From Alteromonas sp. V450 (GTDB lineage: Bacteria; Pseudomonadota; Gammaproteobacteria; Enterobacterales; Alteromonadaceae), in assembly GCF_001885075.1 (NCBI RefSeq), contig NZ_MODU01000004.1, forward strand, positions 744,001 through 808,000: a stretch of 64,000 nucleotides of DNA, given 5' to 3'. A model generated the notes under the pieces. It ran no database searches. It had not been told where the DNA came from and saw nothing but the letters and a program-made list of their open reading frames with translations. A program made the position numbers and the translations under genes. The first letter of the stretch is position 1; every line of letters begins with the position of its first letter. Below, piece after piece: positions 17,786-26,716 of the stretch.

Positions 17786-18727
17786 ATGAAAGAAGAAGCT
17801 CCCAAAAAAGTACGATTTGTAACGGTTGAAGCCGACTTGGCTGGTCAACGTATCGATAATTTTTTACGTACACAGTTGAAAGGCGTGCCGAAAAGCATGA
17901 TTTATCGCATTTTACGCAAAGGTGAAGTGCGAGTGAATAAAGGTCGCGTTAAGCCTGAATACAAGTTACAAGCCGACGATTTAATCAGAATTCCACCGGT
18001 TCGCGTGTCGGAAGGCGCGCCTGCGCCATCACCTAAGCTCGATAAAATTGCATCACTAGAGTCGCATATCCTTTTCGAGGACGACCGTATACTTGTTATC
18101 AACAAGCCGTCGGGCATGGCCGTTCACGGAGGAAGCGGCTTAAGCTTTGGTTTAATTGAGGGCTTAAGAGCTTTGCGTCCCGAAGCCAAGTTCATGGAGC
18201 TGGTTCACCGATTAGATCGTGACACCTCAGGTTGTATTTTAATTGCGAAGAAGCGTTCTGCACTTCGCCATATGCACGAGCAACTTCGCACTGGCAAAAT
18301 GGACAAGCGATACAATGCGCTGGTTGCAGGTGAATGGCCTAAAACTCGATTTAAAGTTAAAGCCCCGCTTCGTAAAAATGTACTGCAATCGGGTGAGCGC
18401 ATGGTGAGTGTAAGTGATGATGGTAAACCGTCAGAAACACGCTATCGCATATTAGAAGAATACGCAGGGGCAACCTTGGTTGAAGCGTCGCCTATTACGG
18501 GTAGAACGCACCAAATTCGCGTTCACTGCTTGCATGCAGGTCACCCTATTGCTTGTGACCCAAAATATGGCGATGCGGATTTTGACGTGGCAATGCGCCA
18601 AAAAGGGCTGAATAGACTGTTCCTTCACGCTCGCAGTATTTCATTGCTGCACCCAGCGACTGAAGAGCGCGTCACATTTACCGCGCCTTTAGACGACACG
18701 CTCTCAAATACACTTAAAGCGCTGTAA
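17786..18727 (+). CDS. rluC: 23S rRNA pseudouridine synthase RluC
   Basis: 313-residue RluA-family enzyme that makes pseudouridines 955, 2504 and 2580 of 23S rRNA. An S4 RNA-binding domain (about 12-70; QRIDNFL, KSMIYRILRKGEVRVNK) precedes the catalytic domain, whose active Asp is in ELVHRLDRDTSG. GRTHQIRVH and RLFLHARSI complete the signatures. The start at 17786 (MKEEAPKKVRF) matches the length of E. coli RluC; an in-frame ATG at 17768 would add six residues but lies in the loop of the upstream hairpin. It diverges from rne and is followed four bases later by a HAD phosphatase gene. Confidence 0.95.
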   Translation: MKEEAPKKVRFVTVEADLAGQRIDNFLRTQLKGVPKSMIYRILRKGEVRVNKGRVKPEYKLQADDLIRIPPVRVSEGAPAPSPKLDKIASLESHILFEDDRILVINKPSGMAVHGGSGLSFGLIEGLRALRPEAKFMELVHRLDRDTSGCILIAKKRSALRHMHEQLRTGKMDKRYNALVAGEWPKTRFKVKAPLRKNVLQSGERMVSVSDDGKPSETRYRILEEYAGATLVEASPITGRTHQIRVHCLHAGHPIACDPKYGDADFDVAMRQKGLNRLFLHARSISLLHPATEERVTFTAPLDDTLSNTLKAL

Positions 18728-18730
18728 AAT

Positions 18731-19438
18731 ATGCATTCAAAGAACCAAGCTGTGGAAACACAGCCTTTCATTTCGTTAGATGAAAAACTACCTAAGTACA
18801 AACTTGTAATCTTTGATTGGGACGGCACGCTCATGGATTCAGCGGCGAAAATTGTTAGCTGCATGCAGCTTGCCGCAAGGCAGTGTGATATGCCTGTTCC
18901 TTCCTACGACGAAGTAGGCCACATTATTGGTATAAGTTTAAAGCCTGCCATTAAACAGCTTTTTAATATTGAAGATGATGAGTTAGCGGAGCGTTTAGTC
19001 GCCGCCTATAAAGAGGCGTTTGTTACCCGTGATACAACGCCTTGCCCTTTGTTTGATGGCGTTGAGCAGTTACTTAGCAATTTGAAAGATGCGGGATGCA
19101 CCTTAGCCGTTGCGACAGGTAAAGCGCGCCGCGGTCTTGATAGAGCGTGGGCACAAACAGGAACCGGACCTTTCTTTAGTGCGTCACGCACTGCCGACGA
19201 AGCAGAATCAAAGCCTTCGCCCGACATGCTGTTACAGTTACTTGATGAGCTGGGCTATGAAATAAAAGATGCCGTGATGATTGGCGACACAACTTACGAT
19301 ATGCAAATGGCAAAAACGATTGGTATGGATAGGATAGGGGTGTCATACGGCGTGCATGCACAGGTTCATTTAGAAGCATTGACACCTGTGGCGCTTGTTC
19401 ACTCTATAAGCGAGCTAGAAACAGCGCTACTTAGTTAG
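18731..19438 (+). CDS. HAD-IA phosphatase, phosphoglycolate-phosphatase-like
   Basis: 235-residue HAD hydrolase. The nucleophile motif is LVIFDWDGTLMDS, motif II lies in LAVATGKARRGL, the Lys region in ESKPSPDMLLQLL and motif III in VMIGDTTYDMQMA. The helical cap places it in subclass IA beside Gph-like and YfhG/YbhA-type phosphatases; the substrate is unproven. It is probably cotranscribed with rluC (three-base gap), an arrangement common in gammaproteobacteria. A 14-bp hairpin overlaps its stop codon. Confidence 0.85.
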   Translation: MHSKNQAVETQPFISLDEKLPKYKLVIFDWDGTLMDSAAKIVSCMQLAARQCDMPVPSYDEVGHIIGISLKPAIKQLFNIEDDELAERLVAAYKEAFVTRDTTPCPLFDGVEQLLSNLKDAGCTLAVATGKARRGLDRAWAQTGTGPFFSASRTADEAESKPSPDMLLQLLDELGYEIKDAVMIGDTTYDMQMAKTIGMDRIGVSYGVHAQVHLEALTPVALVHSISELETALLS

Positions 19439-19449
19439 CGCTGTTTCTA
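19416..19449. terminator. 14-bp hairpin spanning a stop codon
   Basis: TAGAAACAGCGCTA/TAGCGCTGTTTCTA is a perfect 14-bp inverted repeat with a 6-base loop; the stop codon TAG (19436-19438) lies at the start of its 3' arm. No T tract follows on the plus strand. It sits between two convergent genes and probably marks the 3' end of the upstream transcript or protects it from decay. Confidence 0.55.
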
Positions 19450-19490
19450 AAGAACTGCCCAAATAGTGCCGTTTTGACAAAATCAGTGGT

Positions 19491-20111
19491 TTACTGTGCA
19501 GCCATCGCTAATAAATCCACATCGAAGTGTGCGCCCAGTAATTCATTTAGCAGCATAATAGGAAGACCTATTAAACTGTTAGGGTCGCGGCTTTCTATTT
19601 TATCAAACAGTAATACGCCCAAACCTTCGCTTTTAAAACTGCCGGCGCAATCAAGTGGCTGCTCTTTATTTACATAGGCGCGAATGGCAGCTTTACTGTT
19701 ATGCCGAAAGAAAACGCGTGTTTCATCTACCTGCGTTATCGTTTTATTGGCACTAGGTTGGTGAAGACAAAGTGCGGTATAAAATGACACTTGTTTACCT
19801 TGGCATGCCAATAGCTGATTTACTGCATTTTCGACCGTACCTGGTTTGCCAAGTAGCTGCGGGCCCGCATCGGTTTGTACCAAAGCCACTTGATCGCTAC
19901 CAATAATAATGGTGTCGCTATTTACTTTTTTTAATTCAGCGGCAACCTTGTGCGCCTTTTGTTCGGCCAAACGTAAACTTAATGCCGTAGGGCTTTCGTT
20001 TGCAAAGGGCGTTTCGTCAATATCTGGTGCGTGGGTGTCTACCTGAATACCAATGTTGGCAAGTAACATTTTTCGGTATTGGGATGATGAGGCAAGAACA
20101 AGGGAGGCCAC
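19491..20111 (-). CDS. yceF: Maf-family nucleotide pyrophosphatase (YceF-like)
   Basis: 206-residue Maf/HAM1-superfamily enzyme that hydrolyses non-canonical or modified nucleoside triphosphates; YceF members prefer m7GTP. Motifs visible are LASSSQYRKMLLAN at the N-terminus, DIDETPF, IIIGSDQVA with the catalytic Asp, and LGKPGTVENAVNQL. Position beside and divergent from yceD-rpmF-plsX supports YceF rather than YhdE. Length is normal. Confidence 0.9.
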   Translation of the reverse strand: MASLVLASSSQYRKMLLANIGIQVDTHAPDIDETPFANESPTALSLRLAEQKAHKVAAELKKVNSDTIIIGSDQVALVQTDAGPQLLGKPGTVENAVNQLLACQGKQVSFYTALCLHQPSANKTITQVDETRVFFRHNSKAAIRAYVNKEQPLDCAGSFKSEGLGVLLFDKIESRDPNSLIGLPIMLLNELLGAHFDVDLLAMAAQ

Positions 20112-20226
20112 AATTACTCCTTTTATAAAATCAACGTGTTGCGTACTTTCAGTTAATAGCGCAATGTTACATTATCACAGCGTGCGACATACAGTGTTTT
20201 ATTATAGGTTAAAACGCAATTTTGCT

Positions 20227-20255
20227 TTGACAGGAAGGGGTTGACCCTATATCAT
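20227..20255 (+). promoter_or_regulatory. Sigma-70 promoter of the yceD-rpmF-fab operon
   Basis: TTGACA at 20227-20232 and TATCAT at 20250-20255 with a 17-base spacer: six of six and five of six matches to consensus. The predicted start of transcription, about 7 bases past the -10 box, would fall near 20262, only about three bases ahead of the yceD ATG at 20265. Confidence 0.7.
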
Positions 20256-20264
20256 GCGCGCCCT

Positions 20265-20798
20265 ATGCAGAAAGTGAAACTCCCTCATTCGGTTGAACCG
20301 ACTAAAAGTGCCATGAAACGTTCCGATTACCGGGGCGTGATTGCGTCTAAAGATATGGAACGATTGAGTGAAGCAGTTGTCCGATGCAATGACTATGTGG
20401 ACGCAGAAGTACAGTTCGAAAAAGACGCGCAGGGTCTTACTGTCTTTCACGGCCATCTAGCCACGCAGGTAACACTTATCTGTCAAAGGTGTAATGGTGA
20501 ACTCGATTATCCCGTGGAAGCGGAATTCTGTTTTACTCCAGTGCAGGGAGAAGAACAGGAAAGTGATGACATCATTCCCGAGGCTTACGAACCGGTAGAG
20601 GTCAACGACCACGGAGAAGTTAATCTGCTTCAAATTTTTGAAGACGAGCTACTGTTATCTTTGCCTATTGTGCCCCTTCATGCAGAGTCGGAGTGCACAG
20701 TTAAGCAAGACGATATGTCGTTTGGAAAGATTGAACCGGAACAAGAGCGACAAAACCCTTTCGCGGTTTTGAAAGAACTTAAGCGAGACCAGGAGTAA
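20265..20798 (+). CDS. yceD: YceD/DUF177 family protein (23S rRNA accumulation)
   Basis: 177-residue protein of the YceD family, linked in E. coli and plants to 23S rRNA accumulation. The start at ATG 20265 gives MQKVKLPHSVEPTKSA, matching the conserved N-terminus; the longer frame from TTG 20241 would lie inside the promoter. LICQRCNGELDYPV holds the Cys pair, and PEAYEPVEVNDHGEVNL and NPFAVLKELKRD are family hallmarks. No Shine-Dalgarno sequence precedes the start. It is followed by rpmF three bases later, the classical order. Confidence 0.93.
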   Translation: MQKVKLPHSVEPTKSAMKRSDYRGVIASKDMERLSEAVVRCNDYVDAEVQFEKDAQGLTVFHGHLATQVTLICQRCNGELDYPVEAEFCFTPVQGEEQESDDIIPEAYEPVEVNDHGEVNLLQIFEDELLLSLPIVPLHAESECTVKQDDMSFGKIEPEQERQNPFAVLKELKRDQE

Positions 20799-20801
20799 GT
20801 T

Positions 20802-20972
20802 ATGGCAGTACAACAAAATCGTAAAACGCGTTCTAAGCGCGGTATGCGTCGCTCACACGATGCATTGACAGGCGCGACTTTGTCTGTCGATTCAACGTCG
20901 GGCGAAACTCACCGTCGTCACCACGTGACCGCTGACGGTTATTACAAAGGCAAGAAAGTAATCGGCGCGTAA
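20802..20972 (+). CDS. rpmF: 50S ribosomal protein L32
   Basis: 56-residue basic ribosomal protein. It begins [20 protein letters not shown] and ends [17 protein letters not shown], the normal L32 pattern of gammaproteobacteria, which lack the zinc-binding cysteines here. AGGAGTAAGTT precedes the ATG. It sits between yceD and plsX as in E. coli, coupling ribosome and lipid synthesis genes. Confidence 0.97.
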
Positions 20973-20987
20973 TACGGCGACTACATT

Positions 20988-22013
20988 TTGTCTAAACTAA
21001 CCATCGCGTTAGATATCATGGGGGGCGATCATGGTCCCCCTGTTATCCTTCCCGCAGCCGTAAAGGCAATTCAACTTCACCCAGACGTGCACTTCACGCT
21101 ATGCGGTGATGAAGATACCATCAAAGCAGGTATACAGCCCCTTACCAACGCTGAACGCAACCGCGTTACTATTGTGCATTGCTCACAAGTGGTTGAGATG
21201 GGCGAAGCGCCAACGTCAGCGCTACGAAATAAAAAAGATTCTTCTATGCGTCGCGTTATTGAACTTGTCGAAAGTGGCGAGGCAAACGCGTGCGTAAGCG
21301 CAGGTAATACCGGTGCACTGCTTACCCTATCATTCTATTTGCTTAAAACCTTATCAGGTATTGATAGGCCCGCACTCATTAACATGATGCCTACGACAGG
21401 GCACCATAACGTATTTCTTTTGGATTTAGGCGCTAACGTAAATTGCACGCCTGAAATACTTTTCCAATATGGCGTGATGGGGTCAGTGCTTGCACAAGAA
21501 GTGGCAGGAATTGAGTCGCCACGCGTTGCTTTGTTAAACGTGGGCGAAGAAGAAATTAAAGGTAACGCGCAGGTAAAATCTGCCGACCAGCTTTTTAAAG
21601 ACGCGCCAGGCATAAACTATATTGGTTACGTTGAAGGTGACGACATTTTCACCGATCATGCCGATGTGGTGGTAACAGACGGTTTTACCGGAAACGTGGC
21701 GCTTAAATCGAGCGAAGGGCTGGCTAAGCTAGTGATAAACGAAGTAAAGCGCCAGTCTCAGAAAAACTTTTATACCCGATTATTAGCAAAAATTGCCTTC
21801 CCATTACTGAAATCTATCTATAACAGCGTGAACCCCGACCAGTATAACGGTGCGAGTCTGATAGGATTGCGCGGCATTGTTATCAAGAGTCACGGAAATG
21901 CACAAAAAGACGCCTTTTATTACGCCATCGTGCAAGCAATGAAAGAAGCAAAAATGCATTTGCCTGAAAAGATAAAGACAAAGATAGAAACGGTATTGTT
22001 GGAGCAGCTTTGA
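20988..22013 (+). CDS. plsX: Phosphate acyltransferase PlsX
   Basis: 341-residue peripheral membrane enzyme that converts acyl-ACP and phosphate to acyl-phosphate for phospholipid synthesis. The start is TTG at 20988, 15 bases after rpmF, with no good ribosome-binding site; no ATG lies nearby and the protein begins [14 protein letters not shown] as expected. Other signatures are [39 protein letters not shown] and [11 protein letters not shown]. The last four bases overlap the fabH start. Confidence 0.96.
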   Translation: MSKLTIALDIMGGDHGPPVILPAAVKAIQLHPDVHFTLCGDEDTIKAGIQPLTNAERNRVTIVHCSQVVEMGEAPTSALRNKKDSSMRRVIELVESGEANACVSAGNTGALLTLSFYLLKTLSGIDRPALINMMPTTGHHNVFLLDLGANVNCTPEILFQYGVMGSVLAQEVAGIESPRVALLNVGEEEIKGNAQVKSADQLFKDAPGINYIGYVEGDDIFTDHADVVVTDGFTGNVALKSSEGLAKLVINEVKRQSQKNFYTRLLAKIAFPLLKSIYNSVNPDQYNGASLIGLRGIVIKSHGNAQKDAFYYAIVQAMKEAKMHLPEKIKTKIETVLLEQL

Positions 22014-22975
22014 GCAAATATTCACGCTTTATAGGAACAGGTAGCTATTATCCCAGCGACGTGCGTACAAACGCAGATTTAGAGCAAATGGTGGACACCA
22101 GTGACGAATGGATCACTGACCGTACCGGGATAAAAGAGCGACGCATTATTGGAGCAGATGAAACCGCTGCTACCATGGGGGCAGAAGCCAGTAAAAAAGC
22201 CATCGAAATGGCTGGCATTGACCCGAAATCTATCGACATGATTGTGTGCGCTACCACAAGTGGTCGCTATGCGCTTCCAAGCACAGCATGTGAAATTCAA
22301 CGCATTCTTGATTTAGACGGTATTCCAGCATTTGACGTGGCTGCTGCATGCGCAGGCTATTGTTATGCGTTAAGCGTAGCTGACCAGTACATCAAATCGG
22401 GAATGGCTAAACGCATTCTTGTGATCGGAACCGACTGCTTAAGCCGTCTAATAGACCCAGAAGACAGAACTATGGTCATTCTGTTTGGTGATGCCGCAGG
22501 TGCGACCATCATTGAAGCCAGTGATGAACCTGGTATTTTATCTACACATATTCATGCCGCAGGTTCATACGGCGACTTGTTGTACGTAGGTAATCCAACC
22601 CGTGGTGATGAACAGTCAGTTCACGAAAACTGGGGAGTGATGCGCGGTAACGAAGTCTTTAAAGTAGCGGTAACCAAGCTTTCAGAAGTGGTTGAACAAA
22701 CCCTTGCTGCGAACGGTATGCAAAAATCTGATCTTGACTGGTTAGTACCTCACCAAGCAAACTTTAGAATTATTAAAGCGACAGCTAAAAAGTTAAATAT
22801 GTCTCTTGATCAAGTTGTGCTTACGTTAGAGCAGTATGGTAATACTTCTGCTGCTACCGTTCCCACAGCGCTTGATACCGCTATTAGAGACGGACGCATT
22901 CAACGCGGACAGCATTTATTACTAGAGGCATTCGGAGGCGGATTTGCATGGGCGTCAGCGCTTGTACGCTATTAG
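22010..22975 (+). CDS. fabH: 3-oxoacyl-ACP synthase III FabH
   Basis: 321-residue KAS III that condenses acetyl-CoA with malonyl-ACP to start fatty acid synthesis. The active-site triad is visible: Cys in [11 protein letters not shown] (near residue 113), His in VPHQANFRI and Asn in [14 protein letters not shown] start overlaps the plsX stop in the string TTGA, implying translational coupling. Second gene of three successive non-ATG or tightly coupled starts in this operon. Confidence 0.97.
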   Translation: MSKYSRFIGTGSYYPSDVRTNADLEQMVDTSDEWITDRTGIKERRIIGADETAATMGAEASKKAIEMAGIDPKSIDMIVCATTSGRYALPSTACEIQRILDLDGIPAFDVAAACAGYCYALSVADQYIKSGMAKRILVIGTDCLSRLIDPEDRTMVILFGDAAGATIIEASDEPGILSTHIHAAGSYGDLLYVGNPTRGDEQSVHENWGVMRGNEVFKVAVTKLSEVVEQTLAANGMQKSDLDWLVPHQANFRIIKATAKKLNMSLDQVVLTLEQYGNTSAATVPTALDTAIRDGRIQRGQHLLLEAFGGGFAWASALVRY

Positions 22976-23045
22976 CCTTGCGATGATGTATGTTAACTTC
23001 GACGTATTCTCGTTTCTAGTAAACTAAAAATAATAAGGAATCGAC

Positions 23046-23975
23046 ATGACAAAGACAGCCTGTGTATTTCCAGGACAAGGTTCTCAAAGTGTGGGCATGC
23101 TAAAGGAACTTGCTGAGACTTCTCCTATTATCGAAGCAACGTTTAAAGAAGCCTCTGACGCACTTGGATACGACCTGTGGGATTTAGTCCAAAATGATGC
23201 AGACGGTAAACTTAACGAAACCCATATCACTCAGCCAGCGTTGCTTGCAGCGAGTGTTGCAATTTGGCGTGTTATTCGCGAGCAGGGCATAGACGTAGAT
23301 TACCTAGCGGGTCACAGCCTTGGTGAATACTCAGCATTAGTATGTGGCGGCGCCATGGATTTTGCTGATGCTATCAAGCTTGTAGAAGCTCGTGGTAAAT
23401 ATATGCAAGAGGCTGTACCGGCTGGCGCGGGTGCTATGTATGCCATTATCGGGTTAGACGACGCGTCCATTGCTGATATATGCCAGCAAACTGCTATTGC
23501 TACGGGCGATGTGGTTGCGCCGGTAAACTTTAACTCTCCAGGCCAAGTGGTTATTGCAGGGGAAAAGAATGCAGCAGAGCAAGCCGCTAATGCATGTAAA
23601 GAAGCGGGCGCAAAACGTGCACTTCCTCTAGCGGTAAGCGTTCCTTCACACTGCGAATTAATGCGTCCTGCAGCAGATAAATTAGAAGACGCGTTATCGT
23701 CATTGAACGTTAATGAGCCTGCAATCAATATTGTGAATAATGTTGATGTCACTATTGAAACCCAAGGTGATGCAATCAAGAACGCGTTAGTAAGACAACT
23801 ATATTGCCCTGTTCAATGGACGCGTACTGTTGAATATTTGGCGGCAGCGGGTGTTGAGCGCGTTATTGAAGTAGGTCCAGGTAAAGTACTTACCGGACTG
23901 AATAAACGTATTGATAAGAGCCTAGCGTCTCTTGCAGTTAATACACCTGATAGTGTTGAAGCATTAAAACAATAA
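23046..23975 (+). CDS. fabD: Malonyl-CoA:ACP transacylase FabD
   Basis: 309-residue enzyme that loads malonyl groups on ACP. FPGQGSQSVGML at the N-terminus, the nucleophile Ser in GHSLGEYSALV, the malonate-binding Arg in KLVEARGKYMQ and the catalytic His in VSVPSHCELM are all present. The 70-base gap after fabH contains AATAAGGAATCGAC before the ATG, a good ribosome-binding site. Normal length. Confidence 0.97.
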   Translation: MTKTACVFPGQGSQSVGMLKELAETSPIIEATFKEASDALGYDLWDLVQNDADGKLNETHITQPALLAASVAIWRVIREQGIDVDYLAGHSLGEYSALVCGGAMDFADAIKLVEARGKYMQEAVPAGAGAMYAIIGLDDASIADICQQTAIATGDVVAPVNFNSPGQVVIAGEKNAAEQAANACKEAGAKRALPLAVSVPSHCELMRPAADKLEDALSSLNVNEPAINIVNNVDVTIETQGDAIKNALVRQLYCPVQWTRTVEYLAAAGVERVIEVGPGKVLTGLNKRIDKSLASLAVNTPDSVEALKQ

Positions 23976-23984
23976 GGAAACGCA

Positions 23985-24725
23985 ATGAGTCAATTAGACG
24001 GTAAAGTTGCGCTTGTTACCGGCGCAAGCCGAGGTATAGGCAAGGCGATTGCCACGCAGCTTGCTCAGCAAGGTGCTACAGTTATCGGAACGGCAACCAG
24101 TGAAAATGGCGCGCAAGCGATCAGTGATTATCTTTCTGAATTCGGGGGCAAGGGTTTTGCGCTTAATGTCACCGACAAAGAAAGCGTAGATACAACATTA
24201 AAAGCAATTAACGACGCATTTGGTAGCATCGATATTTTGGTCAATAATGCCGGTATCACACGTGATAATCTGCTAATGCGCATGAAAGATGATGAATGGC
24301 AGGATATTATCGACACCAATTTAACCTCGATTTTCACGCTGTCTAAAGCGGTACTTCGCGGTATGATGAAGAAACGCTGTGGTCGCATTGTAAATATTGG
24401 TTCAGTGGTGGGCAGTGCGGGTAATGCCGGACAGGCAAACTATGCTGCGGCGAAAGCAGGGGTTATTGGTTTTTCTAAATCAATGGCACGTGAAGTGGCT
24501 TCTCGTGGTATTACCATTAACGTTGTAGCGCCAGGTTTTATCGATACTGATATGACCAAAGCGCTGACCGATGACCAAAAAGAAGCCATTTTCAAAGATA
24601 TTCCGGCGAACCGTTTAGGTGCGCCTGATGAAATTGCAGCCACTGTTGCCTTTTTAGTGAGCGATGGTGCAGCCTATATTACAGGCGAAACTATCCACGT
24701 AAATGGTGGTATGTATATGGGGTAA
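23985..24725 (+). CDS. fabG: 3-oxoacyl-ACP reductase FabG
   Basis: 246-residue NADPH-dependent short-chain dehydrogenase, second step of the elongation cycle. TGASRGIGKAIA binds NADPH; NNAGITRDNLLMRM, Ser in NIGSVVGSAGNAGQANY and YAAAKAG give the Asn-Ser-Tyr-Lys tetrad; GFIDTDMT and ITGETIHVNGGMYM end the protein. AAGGAAACGCA precedes the ATG nine bases after fabD. A terminator-like hairpin begins at the stop codon. Confidence 0.97.
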   Translation: MSQLDGKVALVTGASRGIGKAIATQLAQQGATVIGTATSENGAQAISDYLSEFGGKGFALNVTDKESVDTTLKAINDAFGSIDILVNNAGITRDNLLMRMKDDEWQDIIDTNLTSIFTLSKAVLRGMMKKRCGRIVNIGSVVGSAGNAGQANYAAAKAGVIGFSKSMAREVASRGITINVVAPGFIDTDMTKALTDDQKEAIFKDIPANRLGAPDEIAATVAFLVSDGAAYITGETIHVNGGMYMG

Positions 24726-24747
24726 ATTCGCAAAAATTGCGAATTTT
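24724..24747 (+). terminator. Terminator or attenuator after fabG
   Basis: AAATTCGCAA/TTGCGAATTT, a 10-bp stem with an AAA loop overlapping the fabG stop, followed by TCC. The AT-rich stem suggests partial termination, separating fabHDG from the highly expressed acpP. Confidence 0.6.
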
Positions 24748-24815
24748 CCTTAGTTTGGGGTGGTATTTACCCGAACTTGGATGTAAAAATAGTATTTTAC
24801 GAATTTCGAATGTCG

Positions 24816-24828
24816 CTGGTTTGACCAG
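24816..24828. promoter_or_regulatory. FadR-like palindrome upstream of acpP
   Basis: CTGGTTTGACCAG is a 5-3-5 inverted repeat. It matches the E. coli fadBA FadR operator core, which I recall as CTGGTACGACCAG, at 11 of 13 positions. FadR activates fatty acid synthesis genes and represses degradation genes in gammaproteobacteria. It lies about 100 bases before acpP. Binding is inferred, not shown. Confidence 0.45.
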
Positions 24829-24849
24829 AAAATTTGTTTAAACTGGTGC

Positions 24850-24870
24850 TTGCAAGGATGCACCTTGCAA
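24850..24870. promoter_or_regulatory. 8-bp inverted repeat in the acpP leader region
   Basis: TTGCAAGG-ATGCA-CCTTGCAA is a perfect repeat with a 5-base loop, not followed by T residues, lying 55 bases before acpP. It may be an operator or an mRNA leader hairpin. I could not place a convincing acpP promoter. Confidence 0.4.
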
Positions 24871-24924
24871 AATAAACTAGCGGCACTTTTATTATCTAGT
24901 GACGTTTAAGGGAAACCTAGAATT

Positions 24925-25164
24925 ATGAGTAACATTGAAGAACGCGTTAAGAAAATCATCGTTGAACAACTTGGCGTGAAAGAAGAAGAAGTAAAAGCAG
25001 AAGCTTCATTCGTTGACGATTTAGGCGCTGATTCACTTGACACTGTTGAGCTAGTGATGGCTTTGGAAGAAGAATTCGACACTGAAATTCCTGACGAAGA
25101 AGCAGAAAAAATTACTACTGTTCAGTCTGCAATTGACTACATCAACGCTAACAAAGACGCTTAA
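24925..25164 (+). CDS. acpP: Acyl carrier protein
   Basis: 79-residue acidic carrier whose Ser37 in [13 protein letters not shown] receives 4'-phosphopantetheine. It begins [17 protein letters not shown] and ends with the usual helix [25 protein letters not shown] precedes the ATG. A separate upstream region with two palindromes and a terminator on each side suggests its own regulated transcript, as expected for one of the most abundant proteins of the cell. Confidence 0.98.
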   Translation: MSNIEERVKKIIVEQLGVKEEEVKAEASFVDDLGADSLDTVELVMALEEEFDTEIPDEEAEKITTVQSAIDYINANKDA

Positions 25165-25183
25165 GTCTTAAGTAGCGACAAAG

Positions 25184-25208
25184 CGGCTCTTATTACAGAG
25201 CCGTTTTT
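25184..25208 (+). terminator. Terminator after acpP
   Basis: CGGCTCT/AGAGCCG, 7-bp stem with a 6-base loop followed by TTTTT; partial read-through into fabF is likely because fabF starts 37 bases later. Confidence 0.85.
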
Positions 25209-25244
25209 GTATCTCCTACCTTAGTTCCAAAGCGAGGGCTTTTT

Positions 25245-26483
25245 GTGACAAAACGTCGCGTAGTGGTTACTGGTCTTGGAATGCTTTCACCATTAGGTCT
25301 CAATAGCGAAGACACATGGCGCAAATTGCTCGCGGGCGAAAGCGGCATCGGTGAAATCACCCATTTTGATTGTAGTGACTATTCAACCCGTTTTGCAGGT
25401 CAAATTAATGATTTTGATCCGCAGGAATACATTGAAAAGAAAGAAACCAAGAAAATGGACCGCTTTATCCAGTTGGGTATAGCAGCAGGCAAGCAAGCCT
25501 TGGCCGATTCTGGTTTAACGATTTCACAAGATAATGCGCATCGCGTAGGTGTGGCAATCGGTTCAGGTATTGGTGGCTTAGAGCAAATTGAACAAAACCA
25601 CCTCAAACTTACCAATAGCGGTCCTAAGCGCGTTTCGCCGTTTTTTGTACCATCAACCATCACTAATATGATCTCCGGTTTTTTGTCAATCATAGAAGGA
25701 CTGAAAGGCCCTAATCTAAATGTAGTGACGGCGTGTACAACTGGTGTTCACAATATTGGTATTGCAGCAAGAACAATTGCGTACGGCGATGCAGACGCCA
25801 TGCTAGCCGGGGGCGCTGAAGCCTCTATTACTCCGTTGGGAATGGCAGGCTTTGGTGCTGCGAGAGCATTGTCAACGCGCAATGAAGACCCTAAAGCCGC
25901 AAGTCGTCCTTGGGATAAAGATCGTGACGGCTTTGTCATGGGTGAAGGCGCAGGCGTTGTTATGCTCGAAGAGTATGAAGCTGCAAAAGCACGAGGTGCG
26001 AATATTTATGCTGAACTTGTTGGGTTTGGTATGAGTGGCGATGCCTATCATATGACATCTCCACCCGAAGATGGTGAAGGTGCAGCCGCATCGATGCAAA
26101 ATGCGATAAATGATGCGAATATAGACGCCAAAGACATTGGATATATAAACGCTCATGGCACATCAACGCCAGCAGGTGATGTAGCAGAAGTCGCGGCAGT
26201 CAAGCGCGTTTTTGACAATCACGCCTATAATTTGCTTGTTAGCTCTACCAAGTCAATGACTGGTCACTTACTGGGTGCTGCCGGTTCAGTTGAGGCAATT
26301 TTCACTGTTTTGGCACTGCGTGACAAAATGGCGCCGCCAACCGTTAACTTGGATGAGCCAGGTGAAGGCTGCGACTTAGATTTTGTTGCACACAAAGCAA
26401 AAGCATTTAGTGAAGACTATGCGCTGTGTAATTCATTTGGGTTTGGCGGTACGAACGGCTCATTGATCTTTAAGCGTATTTAA
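25245..26483 (+). CDS. fabF: 3-oxoacyl-ACP synthase II FabF
   Basis: 412-residue elongating KAS II. The active Cys is in [13 protein letters not shown] (near residue 164), with His residues in [11 protein letters not shown] and TGHLLGAAG, and the end [14 protein letters not shown] start at 25245; the N-terminus [17 protein letters not shown] aligns with other FabF proteins. It follows acpP across a terminator and ends at a strong terminator of its own. Confidence 0.97.
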   Translation: MTKRRVVVTGLGMLSPLGLNSEDTWRKLLAGESGIGEITHFDCSDYSTRFAGQINDFDPQEYIEKKETKKMDRFIQLGIAAGKQALADSGLTISQDNAHRVGVAIGSGIGGLEQIEQNHLKLTNSGPKRVSPFFVPSTITNMISGFLSIIEGLKGPNLNVVTACTTGVHNIGIAARTIAYGDADAMLAGGAEASITPLGMAGFGAARALSTRNEDPKAASRPWDKDRDGFVMGEGAGVVMLEEYEAAKARGANIYAELVGFGMSGDAYHMTSPPEDGEGAAASMQNAINDANIDAKDIGYINAHGTSTPAGDVAEVAAVKRVFDNHAYNLLVSSTKSMTGHLLGAAGSVEAIFTVLALRDKMAPPTVNLDEPGEGCDLDFVAHKAKAFSEDYALCNSFGFGGTNGSLIFKRI

Positions 26484-26530
26484 TATTGCGTACTTAACGC
26501 GGTGCAAGTGAACTTCACGCAGAATTAAAA

Positions 26531-26552
26531 GGCAGCTTCGGCTGCCTTTTTT
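26531..26552 (+). terminator. Terminator after fabF
   Basis: GGCAGC-TTCG-GCTGCC followed by six T, a stable UUCG tetraloop hairpin, with AAAA on the 5' side. Confidence 0.92.
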
Positions 26553-26653
26553 GTTTATACGGTTAATTGAAATAACAAAAATCAAAAATGCCTTGCCTAC
26601 TTAATTATGGGTAGTGTTCTATGCGGATTAGTATAAATCAAGTGAGCTATACG

Positions 26654-26681
26654 TTGTCTGGCCACCGCAAGTTGGTATACT
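26654..26681 (+). promoter_or_regulatory. Candidate promoter of pabC-mltG-tmk-holB
   Basis: TTGTCT (26654-26659) and TATACT (26676-26681) separated by 16 bases, 35 bases ahead of pabC and just downstream of the fabF terminator. Confidence 0.45.
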
Positions 26682-26716
26682 TCAACTACAAGAACAATAT
26701 CGAACAAGAGTAGGCA

